Positions 1 through 7,569 of a DNA stretch of 19,246 nt are shown here, piece by piece. A program made the translations under genes and the position numbers. The notes under the pieces are model-generated. The model did no database searches, was not told the DNA's origin, and was given only the letters and a program-made list of their open reading frames with translations. Every line of letters begins with the position of its first letter. Position 1 is the first letter of the stretch. The stretch is taken from assembly GCA_900555855.1 (NCBI GenBank), contig USML01000026.1:1-19246 (forward strand). The letters run 5' to 3'. This DNA comes from an uncultured Eubacteriales bacterium (GTDB lineage Bacteria; Bacillota; Clostridia; Oscillospirales; Butyricicoccaceae).

Positions 1-679
1 GGGCCGCGTCCGCCGCGTCCACCTTGCCGGAGCCGTCCACATCCGCCAGCGACAGCTGCGCATCGGTGAGGGGCAGCTTCCCGTTGACGTAGGCGTAGAC
101 CATGGCGGCGTCGGCATCATCCGCCGCGCCGTCGCCGTTGACATCTTCAATGGCCACATCCGCATACTGCATATCCAGAATGATGCGCATGCCGTCCTGC
201 TCCATGGTGTAGATGGTCATGCCATAAGCGCCGTTTTCGTCAAAGCCCCAGCACATGGCAAGGCCCCTGGCCCCGTTTTTGCCGCAGGCAGGGTAATAGA
301 TGGCCTTCAGCGTGCTGCCAAAGCCCTCCGCCACGCCCACCTTGGTATAGACGCCCTCCTTCTGGCGAAACACATGGGCCTGGTAGGCGCCCTCCGCCGT
401 CAGGAAAAAGGCTACGGTCTCGTCCTGCCCGTCGCCGTCCAGATCCACCTGCTGAACGGCCTGCCGGGAGGTCCCGCTCTCCGCAGAGGCATAGACCGCC
501 CCGCCGGCCAAAACCTCGTCCAGCTGCTGCTGCAGCAGGGCATATTCCGCAGGCAGCTTGGGCAGGGTCAAAAGACCGTCCACCGGCTGCAGACCGCAGC
601 CGGTGCAGAGGACGGTCACCCACAGGGCCCCCGCCAGCAGCAGGAGCCGGATCGCTTTTTTCAGAGCATATCGATACAT
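1..679 (-). CDS. lipoprotein-like protein with type I dockerin module, 3' end outside window
   Basis: The reading frame is open from the ATG at 679 to the window edge (226 codons). The N-terminus (MYRYALKKAIRLLLLAGALW) is a basic, hydrophobic signal segment. It is followed by an atypical lipobox CTGC, with Cys28 the likely lipidated residue; position -3 is Cys, so lipidation is not certain. Residues 79-87 (DLDGDGQDE) form a DxDGDG calcium loop of the FG-GAP kind. The C-terminal part is a type I dockerin: loop 1 DVNGDGAADDAD (179-190), helix and linker, then loop 2 DVDGSGKVDAAD (213-224). Dockerins bind cohesins in cellulosome-like assemblies, but here the module may serve only in calcium-dependent folding or protein contact on the cell surface. 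The middle 90 residues match no family I recognise. An in-frame ATG also lies at 697. Downstream of the small P-loop gene's terminator, with its own promoter. Confidence 0.75.
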   Translation of the reverse strand, partial: MYRYALKKAIRLLLLAGALWVTVLCTGCGLQPVDGLLTLPKLPAEYALLQQQLDEVLAGGAVYASAESGTSRQAVQQVDLDGDGQDETVAFFLTAEGAYQAHVFRQKEGVYTKVGVAEGFGSTLKAIYYPACGKNGARGLAMCWGFDENGAYGMTIYTMEQDGMRIILDMQYADVAIEDVNGDGAADDADAAMVYAYVNGKLPLTDAQLSLADVDGSGKVDAADAA

Positions 680-685
680 GGTTTG

Positions 686-691
686 ATTATA
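686..691 (-). promoter_or_regulatory. extended -10 promoter element (TGCTATAAT) upstream of the dockerin lipoprotein
   Basis: Read on the minus strand, TGCTATAAT gives a perfect -10 hexamer with the TGn extension. No convincing -35 is seen 17 bp upstream, which is tolerable for an extended -10 promoter. The hexamer ends six bases before the ATG at 679, so transcription would begin at or next to the start codon. If the upstream ATG at 697 is used instead, this hexamer would lie inside the gene and be coincidental. Confidence 0.5.
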
Positions 692-739
692 GCACATTTC
701 CCTGCGGTTTCCTATCCCTATTTTGAAAAATTATGATGT

Positions 740-767
740 AAAAAAGCGCCCCGGAGACCCGGGGCGC
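740..767 (-). terminator. intrinsic terminator of the small P-loop gene
   Basis: A 9-bp perfect stem (746-754 with 759-767), four-base loop, followed on the minus strand by six T. It lies 15 bases after the stop codon of the P-loop gene. Confidence 0.9.
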
Positions 768-781
768 AAAGATCGCTGCGC

Positions 782-1195
782 TTAGAAATACTTTTTCACA
801 TCGTCCGCCGCGGTAGAGGCGTCGGCGCTGATGGTAATGGTGAACTTGATCCCGGAAGCCTTGGAAAAAGCCTCCAGCTTATCCAGGAACGCGCCGGCCT
901 TGGCGTCGTCATCTTCACCGGTGATCTTGAAAAGGCTGTCGATAAACACATGGGTGATATCGTAGTTGCCGGAATACAGACCGCAGATAAAGGCATAGAG
1001 GGTATCATAGCCCTGCTCCATGGGGTATTCGTCCAGGTCGATGAGCTTCGCACTGTATTTGATGTTGAAGCGGAGCTTTTGGCCCCGTTCCACACAAACA
1101 ACGCTGCCCGCCTCTTCGTTGACGGCAGTGTTGACCAGATCGATCACCTGCTTGGTTTTTCCGGAGCCGCGAAGGCCCATGATCACTTTCACCAT
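782..1195 (-). CDS. small P-loop NTPase-like protein (137 aa)
   Basis: The protein starts MVKVIMGLRGSGKTKQ. Residues 7-14 (GLRGSGKT) are a Walker A motif, and THVFIDS at 81-87 (Asp86) looks like Walker B, so nucleotide binding is probable. The rest is a short alpha/beta fold with no added domain, and no membrane segment or signal is visible. The start at 1195 is chosen because AGGAGGAG stands six bases upstream; a longer frame reaching 1312 would overlap the upstream carboxypeptidase gene and lacks a ribosome site. Proteins of this sort in Clostridia are often labelled 'ATPase' or 'PilT-like', but at this length it cannot be a complete PilT motor. Cellular role unknown. It has its own candidate promoter and terminator, so it is probably monocistronic. 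Confidence 0.85.
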   Translation of the reverse strand: MVKVIMGLRGSGKTKQVIDLVNTAVNEEAGSVVCVERGQKLRFNIKYSAKLIDLDEYPMEQGYDTLYAFICGLYSGNYDITHVFIDSLFKITGEDDDAKAGAFLDKLEAFSKASGIKFTITISADASTAADDVKKYF

Positions 1196-1218
1196 ATTAA
1201 ATCTCCTCCTGTTCGTAA

Positions 1219-1267
1219 TGGGAAGCGTTTTTTCTGCCTTTATGGTATCATACTTTTTCGCTTCCCA
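1219..1267. promoter_or_regulatory. inverted repeat over the candidate promoter of the P-loop gene
   Basis: Nine-base arms TGGGAAGCG (1219-1227) and CGCTTCCCA (1259-1267) are perfect inverted repeats 31 bases apart. Between them on the minus strand are TATGAT and TACCAT, possible -10 hexamers; TTGTGG just outside the repeat stands 17 bp upstream of TACCAT as a poor -35. This is a plausible operator with the promoter inside it, but neither promoter element is strong. Confidence 0.4.
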
Positions 1268-1277
1268 CAACCTGTTT

Positions 1278-2438
1278 TTATGAATTCCCCATAAATTTTT
1301 TCCCGGCGACACAGAAAAACAATCTGCGGAAAATCTGCAGCAGCGTCAGCCGGGGGATCGTCTCTGCGGCATTCACCGGAATACGGCAGACCTCCGCTCC
1401 CTCCCGCCGCACAATAAGCCAGCCAACCTGCTGCCCTTCCGCCACAGGCGCCTGCAGCCGCTCCTCCAGCTGCACCTCCTTTGTAAGTTCTCCCAGCCAG
1501 CTCCGGGGCAGCACCTGCGGCTGGGCCTCCGCCAAAGCGCAGCCCGCCTGCTCCCTGGTCCCCAGGCTGACGGGGATGGGCATCAGCGGCTGATCCGCCG
1601 TGAAGCGCACGGCGGCGTAATTGGCAAAGCCCCAGTTCAGCAGCGTGCAGACATCCCGGCTCCGGTCCTCCTTCCGGGCGCTGCCCAGCACTACTGCGAT
1701 CAGGTGCAGTTCCTCCCGCAGGGCGGAGGCGGAGATGCAGTAGCCGGCGGAGGAGGTATAGCCGGTCTTCAGGCCGGTCATGCCGGGATAATGCTTCAGC
1801 AGCTTATTGGTATTGTCCAGGCCGAAGGCGCCGCCCCGAACGGTATCCTGCCAGATGGTGGCATAGTCGGAGATCCAGGGATGCTCCCGCAGCAGACAGG
1901 CGCTCATCAGGCCGATATCATAGGCGGAGGTCACATGGCCCGGCGCCGTCAGGCCGCAGCAGTTGACAAAATGGGTGTCTGCCATGCCCAGCTCCTCCGC
2001 ACGGGCGTTCATCCGCTGGACAAAGCTCTCCTCGCTGCCCGCCAGATGCTCCCCCAGCGCCACGGCGCAGTCGTTGGCGCTGGCGATGACCACGCACTTC
2101 AGCATTTCCTCCACCGTGAAGGTTTCCCCCTCCTTCAGCCAGATCTGGCTGCCGCCCATGGACGAAGCATAGGCGGAGGCCGTGACGGTATCCTCCAGCG
2201 AAAGGCTGCCGCTGTCGATGGCCTCGCACACCAGAAGCAGCGTCATCACCTTGGTGACGCTGGCAGGCTCCCGGGGCGCATGGGCGTCCTTTTCCCAGAG
2301 CGTCTGGCCGGAAAGAGTCATCAGCAGCGCCGACGGCGCGCCCACGCCAGGGCCCGGCTCCGCCGTTTCCGCCCGGCAGGAGAAGCGCACCGGCAGCAGC
2401 AGGCAAAGGCAAAGCAGCGCGGCAGTCCATTTTTTCAT
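1278..2438 (-). CDS. D-alanyl-D-alanine carboxypeptidase (class A low-molecular-mass PBP, S11 family)
   Basis: This serine peptidase removes the terminal D-Ala from peptidoglycan stem pentapeptides outside the membrane, limiting cross-linking. All three active-site motifs are present: SVTK at 60-63 (Ser60 nucleophile), SAN at 120-122 and KTG at 224-226. A signal peptide covers about residues 1-24. After the catalytic domain comes a beta-rich domain (about 280-355), as in PBP5, and a final basic/hydrophobic stretch (PRLTLLQIFRRLFFCVAGKK) that should act as the usual amphipathic membrane anchor. At 386 aa it has normal length. The start at 2438 (MKKWTAAL) has GGAGG eight bases upstream; a TTG two codons earlier would be too close to that site. 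Equivalent to DacA/DacF/DacB paralogues; which one cannot be told, so no symbol is given. Transcribed divergently from mtaB. Confidence 0.96.
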   Translation of the reverse strand: MKKWTAALLCLCLLLPVRFSCRAETAEPGPGVGAPSALLMTLSGQTLWEKDAHAPREPASVTKVMTLLLVCEAIDSGSLSLEDTVTASAYASSMGGSQIWLKEGETFTVEEMLKCVVIASANDCAVALGEHLAGSEESFVQRMNARAEELGMADTHFVNCCGLTAPGHVTSAYDIGLMSACLLREHPWISDYATIWQDTVRGGAFGLDNTNKLLKHYPGMTGLKTGYTSSAGYCISASALREELHLIAVVLGSARKEDRSRDVCTLLNWGFANYAAVRFTADQPLMPIPVSLGTREQAGCALAEAQPQVLPRSWLGELTKEVQLEERLQAPVAEGQQVGWLIVRREGAEVCRIPVNAAETIPRLTLLQIFRRLFFCVAGKKFMGNS

Positions 2439-2499
2439 GATCAACGCCTCCGTTTTTTCTCAGATTCATTTCATTTTATGCGAAAGCCCCGGGGAATTA

Positions 2500-2528
2500 T
2501 TGCAAAACGGGCAAACATCCGCTATAAT
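2500..2528 (+). promoter_or_regulatory. sigma-A type promoter of mtaB
   Basis: TTGCAA (2500-2505), a 17-base spacer and TATAAT (2523-2528). The start point would be near 2535, about 28 bases before the mtaB ATG. TTGCAA is its own reverse complement, so it could also face the divergent carboxypeptidase gene. Confidence 0.85.
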
Positions 2529-2562
2529 AAAGAGTCAGATGCTATCAGATGGAGAAAATGCA

Positions 2563-3846
2563 ATGAAGATCGCTTTTTACACGCTGGGCTGCAAGGCCAA
2601 TCAATTTGAGACCCAGGCGCTGGAGCGCCTGTTTCAGCAGCGCGGGCATCAGCTGGTGCCCTTCGACGGCTTTGCAGACATTTATATCGTCAATACCTGC
2701 ACGGTGACGGCCCTTTCCGACAAAAAATCCCGCAACGCCGCCCGCCGCTGCCGCAGGCTCAACCCCAACTGCCGGCTGATCCTCTGCGGCTGCTACGCCC
2801 AGCTGAAACCGGAGGAGGCCAAGGCCCTGTGCGGCGCAGACGCGGTGGTCGGCACGGCGGACAAGAGCCGGATCGTGGACATTGCGGAGGGTCTGGCCAC
2901 AGATGGTGTCACACCGCTCTGGCAGGGGCCGCGGCCCGGCTTCGATGTGCTGCCGGCCGGCGGTCTTTCCGGCCGCACCCGGGCGCTTCTGAAGGTGCAG
3001 GACGGCTGTCAGAACTTCTGCACCTACTGCCGCATCCCCTATGCCCGGGGGCCGGAGCGCTCCATGGTGCTGGACACGGCCCTTGCGGAAAGCGCCCGGC
3101 TGGCCGCCGAGGGCTACCGGGAGATCGTCCTCACCGGCATCGAGATCAGCGCCTATGGCCGGGATCTGCCCGGGACGCCTACCCTGATGGACCTGATCGA
3201 GGGTGTCTGCCGCGCTGCCCCCGGCGTCCGGCTGCGGCTGGGCAGTCTGGAGCCGCGGACCGTCACCGCCGACTTTGCCGCCCGCTGCGCCGCGCTGCCC
3301 CAGCTTTGCCCCCAGTTCCACCTTTCCCTGCAGTCCGGCTGCGCCAAAACGCTGAAGGCCATGAACCGGAAATACGACCCCGCCCGCTATCTGGAATCCT
3401 GCCGGCTGCTGCGGCAAGCCATGCCCGGCTGCGCCATCACCACCGACCTGATCGTGGGCTTCCCCGGCGAGACGGAGCAGGATCTTACGGAGAGCCTTGC
3501 CTTCGTGGAGCAGTGCCGGCTGTGCAAGGTCCATATCTTCCCCTTCTCCCGGCGGGAGGGGACTGTGGCCTGGTCCATGCCCGGCCAGGTGCCAAACGCC
3601 CAGAAGGCCCTGCGGGCCGCCAAGGCGGCGGAGGTCTGCCGCAGGCTGGAGCTGGATTATCTGCGGAGCTTCGTGGGCCAGACCCGGCCCGTGCTCTTTG
3701 AGCAGGAGGAGGATGGCTTCTTCAGCGGCCATATCCCGGAATACTGCCTGGTAAGGGCCCGGGGACAGGGGCTGCACAATCAGGTCCTGCCGGTGCGCAT
3801 CACCGGGCTGGAGGGCACGACGCTTTTGGGAGAGGTGACGGTATGA
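2563..3846 (+). CDS. mtaB: tRNA (N6-L-threonylcarbamoyladenosine(37)-C2)-methylthiotransferase, MtaB-type
   Basis: A radical-SAM enzyme that inserts sulfur and then a methyl group at C2 of t6A37 in tRNAs reading ANN codons. The N-terminal UPF0004 domain has the three cluster cysteines (Cys10 in LGCKANQ, Cys46 in NTCTVTA, Cys77 in CGCYAQ). The radical-SAM core carries CxxxCxxC at 149-156 (GCQNFCTYC), binding the second 4Fe-4S cluster. The C-terminal ~65 residues fit a TRAM RNA-binding domain. The LGCKANQ and IPYARG signatures favour MtaB over MiaB or RimO. It is 427 aa, normal for the family. The start at 2563 has GGAG eight bases upstream; the frame is open further upstream but only through the promoter. 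Its stop overlaps the next start (ATGA), so the two genes are translationally coupled. Confidence 0.95.
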   Translation: MKIAFYTLGCKANQFETQALERLFQQRGHQLVPFDGFADIYIVNTCTVTALSDKKSRNAARRCRRLNPNCRLILCGCYAQLKPEEAKALCGADAVVGTADKSRIVDIAEGLATDGVTPLWQGPRPGFDVLPAGGLSGRTRALLKVQDGCQNFCTYCRIPYARGPERSMVLDTALAESARLAAEGYREIVLTGIEISAYGRDLPGTPTLMDLIEGVCRAAPGVRLRLGSLEPRTVTADFAARCAALPQLCPQFHLSLQSGCAKTLKAMNRKYDPARYLESCRLLRQAMPGCAITTDLIVGFPGETEQDLTESLAFVEQCRLCKVHIFPFSRREGTVAWSMPGQVPNAQKALRAAKAAEVCRRLELDYLRSFVGQTRPVLFEQEEDGFFSGHIPEYCLVRARGQGLHNQVLPVRITGLEGTTLLGEVTV

Positions 3847-4997
3847 GCATCGAAACGATCCGGCAGGGGCTGGAGGAGATCTTCTCCCTGCCCCTGCGCC
3901 GCCTGACGGTGAGCAATCCCCGCGCCGGCGCGGAATATCTTCGAATTCAGGGCCGTCCGGTGACGCTGCGGGGGCAGGAGCTGCTTCAGCTGGAAAAGTT
4001 CACCAAAACGCAGGCTTTCCACGAAAATCTGCCCCTTTCGGAGGGGCCCGCCCGGCTGGAAGCGCTGCTGGCCCACTACGGCCAGCTGGACGCCCTTTGT
4101 CAGGGCGCTTCCTTCTGCCTGAAGATCTCCAAAAAAGGCAAGCTGTTTTTCCAGCGTCAGGCGGTGCAGTCCGTTTTGGAGCGGCCGGCCGGACACGACC
4201 GGAAAAAGCAGTATCTGCTGGAGGAGGGCATGCGCATCCCTCCGCTGGTGGATCTTGGCGTGCTGACGCCGGAGGGCCGGGTTGTCAAGGCCAAATACGA
4301 TAAATTCAAGCAGATCAACCGCTTTGTGGAGCTTCTGAACGATGTTTTGGCCAAAAATCCCCGGGAAACGCTGCGCATCGTGGATTTTGGCTGCGGAAAG
4401 TCCTATCTGACCTTTGTGGTCTACTATTATGTCACCCAGATCCTGCGGAAAAAAGCGGATATTGTTGGGCTGGATCTGAAAGAGGATGTGATCGCCCACT
4501 GCAGCGCTGTGGCAGAAAAATATGGCTATACCGGGCTGCATTTCCGCTGCGGCGACATCCGGGATTATCTGGCCGATCAGGCCCCCGATCTGGTGATCAC
4601 GCTGCATGCCTGCGACACCGCCACAGATTATGCACTGTACCATGCGGCTCAATGGGGCTCAGAGGCGATCCTGTCCGTCCCCTGCTGTCAGCATGAGCTG
4701 AACCTGCAGGTGAAGCGGGATGCGCTGCCGCCGCTGACGGATTACGGCATCCTGAAGGAGCGGCTGTGTGCGCTGGCCACCGATGCGGTGCGGGCCAAGC
4801 TATTGGAAAGCCAGGGCTATGAGGTGCAGGTGCTGGAGTTCATTGACCTGGCCCATTCCCCCAAAAACCTGCTGCTGCGGGCCAGAAAGGCCCCCGTTTC
4901 CCCGGAAAAGCGGCAGGCGGCCCGGCAGGAGGCCGTCCGGCTGCTGCAGCTGCTGGGGGCGGAGCAGACCCTGTGGAAGCTGCTGGAGCAGGCATAA
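3843..4997 (+). CDS. class I SAM-dependent methyltransferase (Methyltransf_32-like)
   Basis: A 384-aa Rossmann methyltransferase. Motif I is VDFGCGKSYL (about 180-189), followed by the acidic ribose-binding VGLDLKED and the LHACDTATDYAL segment that characterises the Methyltransf_32 group, which includes GSTCD-like and TRM13-related proteins. A conserved SVPCCQHEL segment follows. The N-terminal ~130 residues precede the catalytic domain and resemble no separate domain I know. The substrate is not known; the coupling to mtaB (ATGA overlap at 3843) makes an RNA substrate a reasonable guess, but this is inference. No signal or membrane segment, so cytoplasmic. Ends just before a strong terminator. 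Confidence 0.88.
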   Translation: MSIETIRQGLEEIFSLPLRRLTVSNPRAGAEYLRIQGRPVTLRGQELLQLEKFTKTQAFHENLPLSEGPARLEALLAHYGQLDALCQGASFCLKISKKGKLFFQRQAVQSVLERPAGHDRKKQYLLEEGMRIPPLVDLGVLTPEGRVVKAKYDKFKQINRFVELLNDVLAKNPRETLRIVDFGCGKSYLTFVVYYYVTQILRKKADIVGLDLKEDVIAHCSAVAEKYGYTGLHFRCGDIRDYLADQAPDLVITLHACDTATDYALYHAAQWGSEAILSVPCCQHELNLQVKRDALPPLTDYGILKERLCALATDAVRAKLLESQGYEVQVLEFIDLAHSPKNLLLRARKAPVSPEKRQAARQEAVRLLQLLGAEQTLWKLLEQA

Positions 4998-5003
4998 CGC
5001 TGT

Positions 5004-5045
5004 AAAAAAGCATGGCCGCCGGAACGCCGGCGGCCATGCTTTTTT
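5004..5045. terminator. bidirectional intrinsic terminator between convergent genes
   Basis: A 13-bp perfect GC-rich stem (5010-5022 with 5027-5039) and four-base loop is flanked by six A on the left and six T on the right, so it has a U-tract on both strands. It serves the rightward mtaB-methyltransferase operon and the leftward DHHW gene, which stops at 5056. Confidence 0.95.
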
Positions 5046-5055
5046 GTTTTCTGTT

Positions 5056-6150
5056 TTATTTCAGCGTATCGCTGTTGTTGAGCACCGGGACGCTGTAAAG
5101 AAACAGCACATCCTGCCCGTGGAAATCCAGAAGCGTGCCGAGCCTTGCGGCAGGCAGATAGCGGATGTCCACCAGCGTGATGGAGGCATAGGCCTCCGCC
5201 AGCAGGGGCATCAGGCTGCTGCCGAAGGAATCCCGAAAGACGATCAGCTCCCGGTCGGTCCCGGCGTTGGGGTTTTCCAGCCGCAGCAGCGACACCGAGC
5301 CGGAGAGAAACAGCTCATAGGGATCCTTGCCCGCGCCCTTTTCCAGGTCGTAGACCGGGCCCCAGGTATCGGTCTCCCCGTTCCAGACCCGGCACTGCTC
5401 CAGCGTCTCCGAGGTGAGCCAGCGCAGCGCATCCGGTTCCATGGGCAGAGCAGACTGCCCGGCATAAAGCCCGTAATAAGGAGCGTTCAGCGTGTTTTCC
5501 GTATACTCGGTCTGGGGAAGCGTCACACCAAGGCCCTCCGCCAGCGCCCGGGCCGTCTCCAAAAGCGCCTCCTGCCGCCAGTGCAGATCCGTCCGGTAAT
5601 AATCCTCCAGCGAAAGGGTCTGCCGCAGGTCGATATAGGAAAGCTCCGGCAGACGGGCGCAGAGGCTTTCGATGAAAGCGTCATAATCCAGCGCAGGATA
5701 ACCGTTTTCTGCCGCCAGAAAGGCGTTTTTGTCCGGGATCACCGAGAAAAAGACCCGGCTCCCCTGCAGATCGTGCTCGCAGATCCAGCGGATCCGCTCC
5801 GCCGCATGGTCCAGCGAGGCGTCGTTCTGGGGATATTCCAGCTGGGAGGCATAGCCCCCAGCCAGATAGATCCCGTTCACATCCTTCTGACCAAAGAGAT
5901 CCCGTGAGATCAGCGCCTTCAGCCGTCGGAAGGTCTCCCGCAGGGGAAACTGATCCGGCGCAGCCGCCTCCGTCTGTTTGGCATACTGCCCGGAAACCAA
6001 AGCGGAAGCGCTGAGCTCCGGCGGCTGAGCCAGCAGACGGCGCTCGCTGACGGAGATCTCATCCGGCGTGCGCAGAGCGCTCCAAAGCCCAAGCCCCAGC
6101 AAAAGCCCGCCCAAAAGCAGCAGGACGGAGATATTTTTCCATTGCTTCAT
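5056..6150 (-). CDS. DHHW family protein (AlgJ/AlgX-like partner of the MBOAT acyltransferase)
   Basis: A 364-aa protein with one N-terminal membrane segment (about 8-25), the remainder outside the cell. The family motif is DLHW (Asp188, His190, Trp191) within YYRTDLHWRQ, and a second block RDSFGSSL (306-313) supplies Asp307/Ser308. This is the SGNH-like arrangement of AlgJ/AlgX/PatB-type proteins, which pass an acyl group to a polysaccharide. Its position 15 bases after an MBOAT gene supports that partnership. AGGAGG lies ten bases upstream of the start. The acceptor polymer cannot be read from the sequence. Last gene of the ECF-sigma operon. Confidence 0.9.
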   Translation of the reverse strand: MKQWKNISVLLLLGGLLLGLGLWSALRTPDEISVSERRLLAQPPELSASALVSGQYAKQTEAAAPDQFPLRETFRRLKALISRDLFGQKDVNGIYLAGGYASQLEYPQNDASLDHAAERIRWICEHDLQGSRVFFSVIPDKNAFLAAENGYPALDYDAFIESLCARLPELSYIDLRQTLSLEDYYRTDLHWRQEALLETARALAEGLGVTLPQTEYTENTLNAPYYGLYAGQSALPMEPDALRWLTSETLEQCRVWNGETDTWGPVYDLEKGAGKDPYELFLSGSVSLLRLENPNAGTDRELIVFRDSFGSSLMPLLAEAYASITLVDIRYLPAARLGTLLDFHGQDVLFLYSVPVLNNSDTLK

Positions 6151-6165
6151 GTCTCATCGTCCTCC

Positions 6166-7566
6166 TTAAAAGCGGAAATACAGGAAAGGGTTGAAGGAGC
6201 CGTCTACCAGATAGGCGGTGTTCACCAGCAGCAGAGCCGCCAGCGCCGGCGCTTCCGTCAGCGTCTGGAGCCTGTTTCCCAAAGAGCTTCTCCGCCACCG
6301 CTCCATGAGCCGGGCCGGGATGGGCGTGGCTCCGAGGATCGCCATCAGCAGCACCACGCCGTAGCTCCGCAGCTCATACAGGGTCTCCGCATTCCATAAA
6401 GGCAGGCCTCCGCCGCCGAACATGGCGGCGATCTGGGAAAATGCCTCGCTTATGCTGCCGGCATTGAACAGCACAAAGCTCAGCGGCAGAATCAAAAGCA
6501 TATAGAGCCGGCTCAGCAACCGGCGCTTCTGCAAAACCGGCAGCAAAAAGCGCTTTTCTGCCATCAGCAGCAGCGCAAACAGCAAGCCCCACAAAACGAA
6601 GTTCCATGCCGCGCCATGCCAAAGGCCCGTAAGCAGCCACACCACAAGGATGTTGCGCAGCTGGCGCCCTCGGCTCACCCGGCTGCCTCCCAGGGGGATA
6701 TACACATAATCCCGGAACCAGGAGCCAAGGCTGATGTGCCACCGCCGCCAGAACTCCGTGACGCTGCGGGAAACGCAGGGATGATCGAAGTTCTCCGCAA
6801 AGCGGAAGCCGCAGATCCGCCCTAAGCCAATGGCCATATCGCTGTAGCCGGAAAAGTCAAAATAGATCTGCAGCACGCAGCACATGGCATAGACCCAGCA
6901 AAACAGCACCGACCGCTGGGTGCTGGATTGAAACGCTGTCATCAGCTGATAAAGCACATTGGCGATGAGCACCTTTTTTGAAAGGCCCAGCACAAATCTG
7001 CGTGCGCCAAGCGCCGCATCCTCCAGCGTATGCCGCCGCCCCCGCAGCTGCTGCGCGATCTCAGAATAGCGCACGATGGGCCCGGCGATGAGCTGTGGAA
7101 ACATGGCAACATAGGCCGCCAGATCCACCAGATTCTTCTGTGCCGGCACCGTTCCCCGCCAGACATCCACCAGGTAGCTGATGATTTGAAAGGTATAAAA
7201 GCTGATGCCGATGGGCAGCGTTATCTGCAGCAGAGGCAGCGAAAGGCCCGTGACGGCATTCACGCTCCGGAGGAAAAAATCCGCGTATTTGAAATAGCCC
7301 AGCGCTCCCAGATCCAGTGTCAGGGCGAGGATCAGCAGCAGCCTGCCCCGGGCCGTCCCCCGGTGCTTTTCGATACACCGGCCGAACAGGTAGCCCAACA
7401 GGATCTCCGCCAGCATCACCAGCACGAACCGCGGCTCACCCCAAGCATAAAAAACCAGACTGCCCGCCAGCAGGACAGTATTCTTCAGTCTGCGCGGCGC
7501 CGCAAAGTACAGCAGCAGCACTGCGGGCAAAAAATAGTAAAGAAACGGAAGACTGGAAAAAAGCAT
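6166..7566 (-). CDS. MBOAT family O-acyltransferase (AlgI/PatA-like)
   Basis: A 466-aa polytopic membrane protein with about ten to twelve hydrophobic segments. It moves acyl groups, usually acetyl, across the membrane for O-acylation of an extracellular polymer. The family's active-site region is intact: TEFWRRWHISLGSWFRDY (about 270-287) and LLTGLWHGAAWN (311-322), with His317 the expected catalytic histidine and His277 the second conserved one. PQLIAGPIVRY and YFDFSGYSDMAIG are further MBOAT signatures. DltB is a related possibility, but no dltA, dltC or dltD is nearby and the following gene is DHHW type, so AlgI-like is preferred. The start lies three bases after the stop of the lipoprotein gene, with only a weak ribosome site, suggesting translational coupling. 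Confidence 0.95.
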   Translation of the reverse strand: MLFSSLPFLYYFLPAVLLLYFAAPRRLKNTVLLAGSLVFYAWGEPRFVLVMLAEILLGYLFGRCIEKHRGTARGRLLLILALTLDLGALGYFKYADFFLRSVNAVTGLSLPLLQITLPIGISFYTFQIISYLVDVWRGTVPAQKNLVDLAAYVAMFPQLIAGPIVRYSEIAQQLRGRRHTLEDAALGARRFVLGLSKKVLIANVLYQLMTAFQSSTQRSVLFCWVYAMCCVLQIYFDFSGYSDMAIGLGRICGFRFAENFDHPCVSRSVTEFWRRWHISLGSWFRDYVYIPLGGSRVSRGRQLRNILVVWLLTGLWHGAAWNFVLWGLLFALLLMAEKRFLLPVLQKRRLLSRLYMLLILPLSFVLFNAGSISEAFSQIAAMFGGGGLPLWNAETLYELRSYGVVLLMAILGATPIPARLMERWRRSSLGNRLQTLTEAPALAALLLVNTAYLVDGSFNPFLYFRF

Positions 7567-7569
7567 AGC

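Noticed and set aside
240..623. 127-aa minus-strand frame in the dockerin lipoprotein region
   Set aside because: Out of frame with the open frame that carries the signal segment and both dockerin calcium loops.
2545..3777. 410-aa minus-strand open frame opposite mtaB
   Set aside because: A shadow of mtaB, rich in Gly, Ala, Gln and Pro with no domain pattern.
6166..7566. MBOAT protein as DltB of a teichoic-acid D-alanylation operon
   Set aside because: No dltA, dltC or dltD in the cluster, and the partner gene is DHHW type, which fits AlgI-like O-acylation better.
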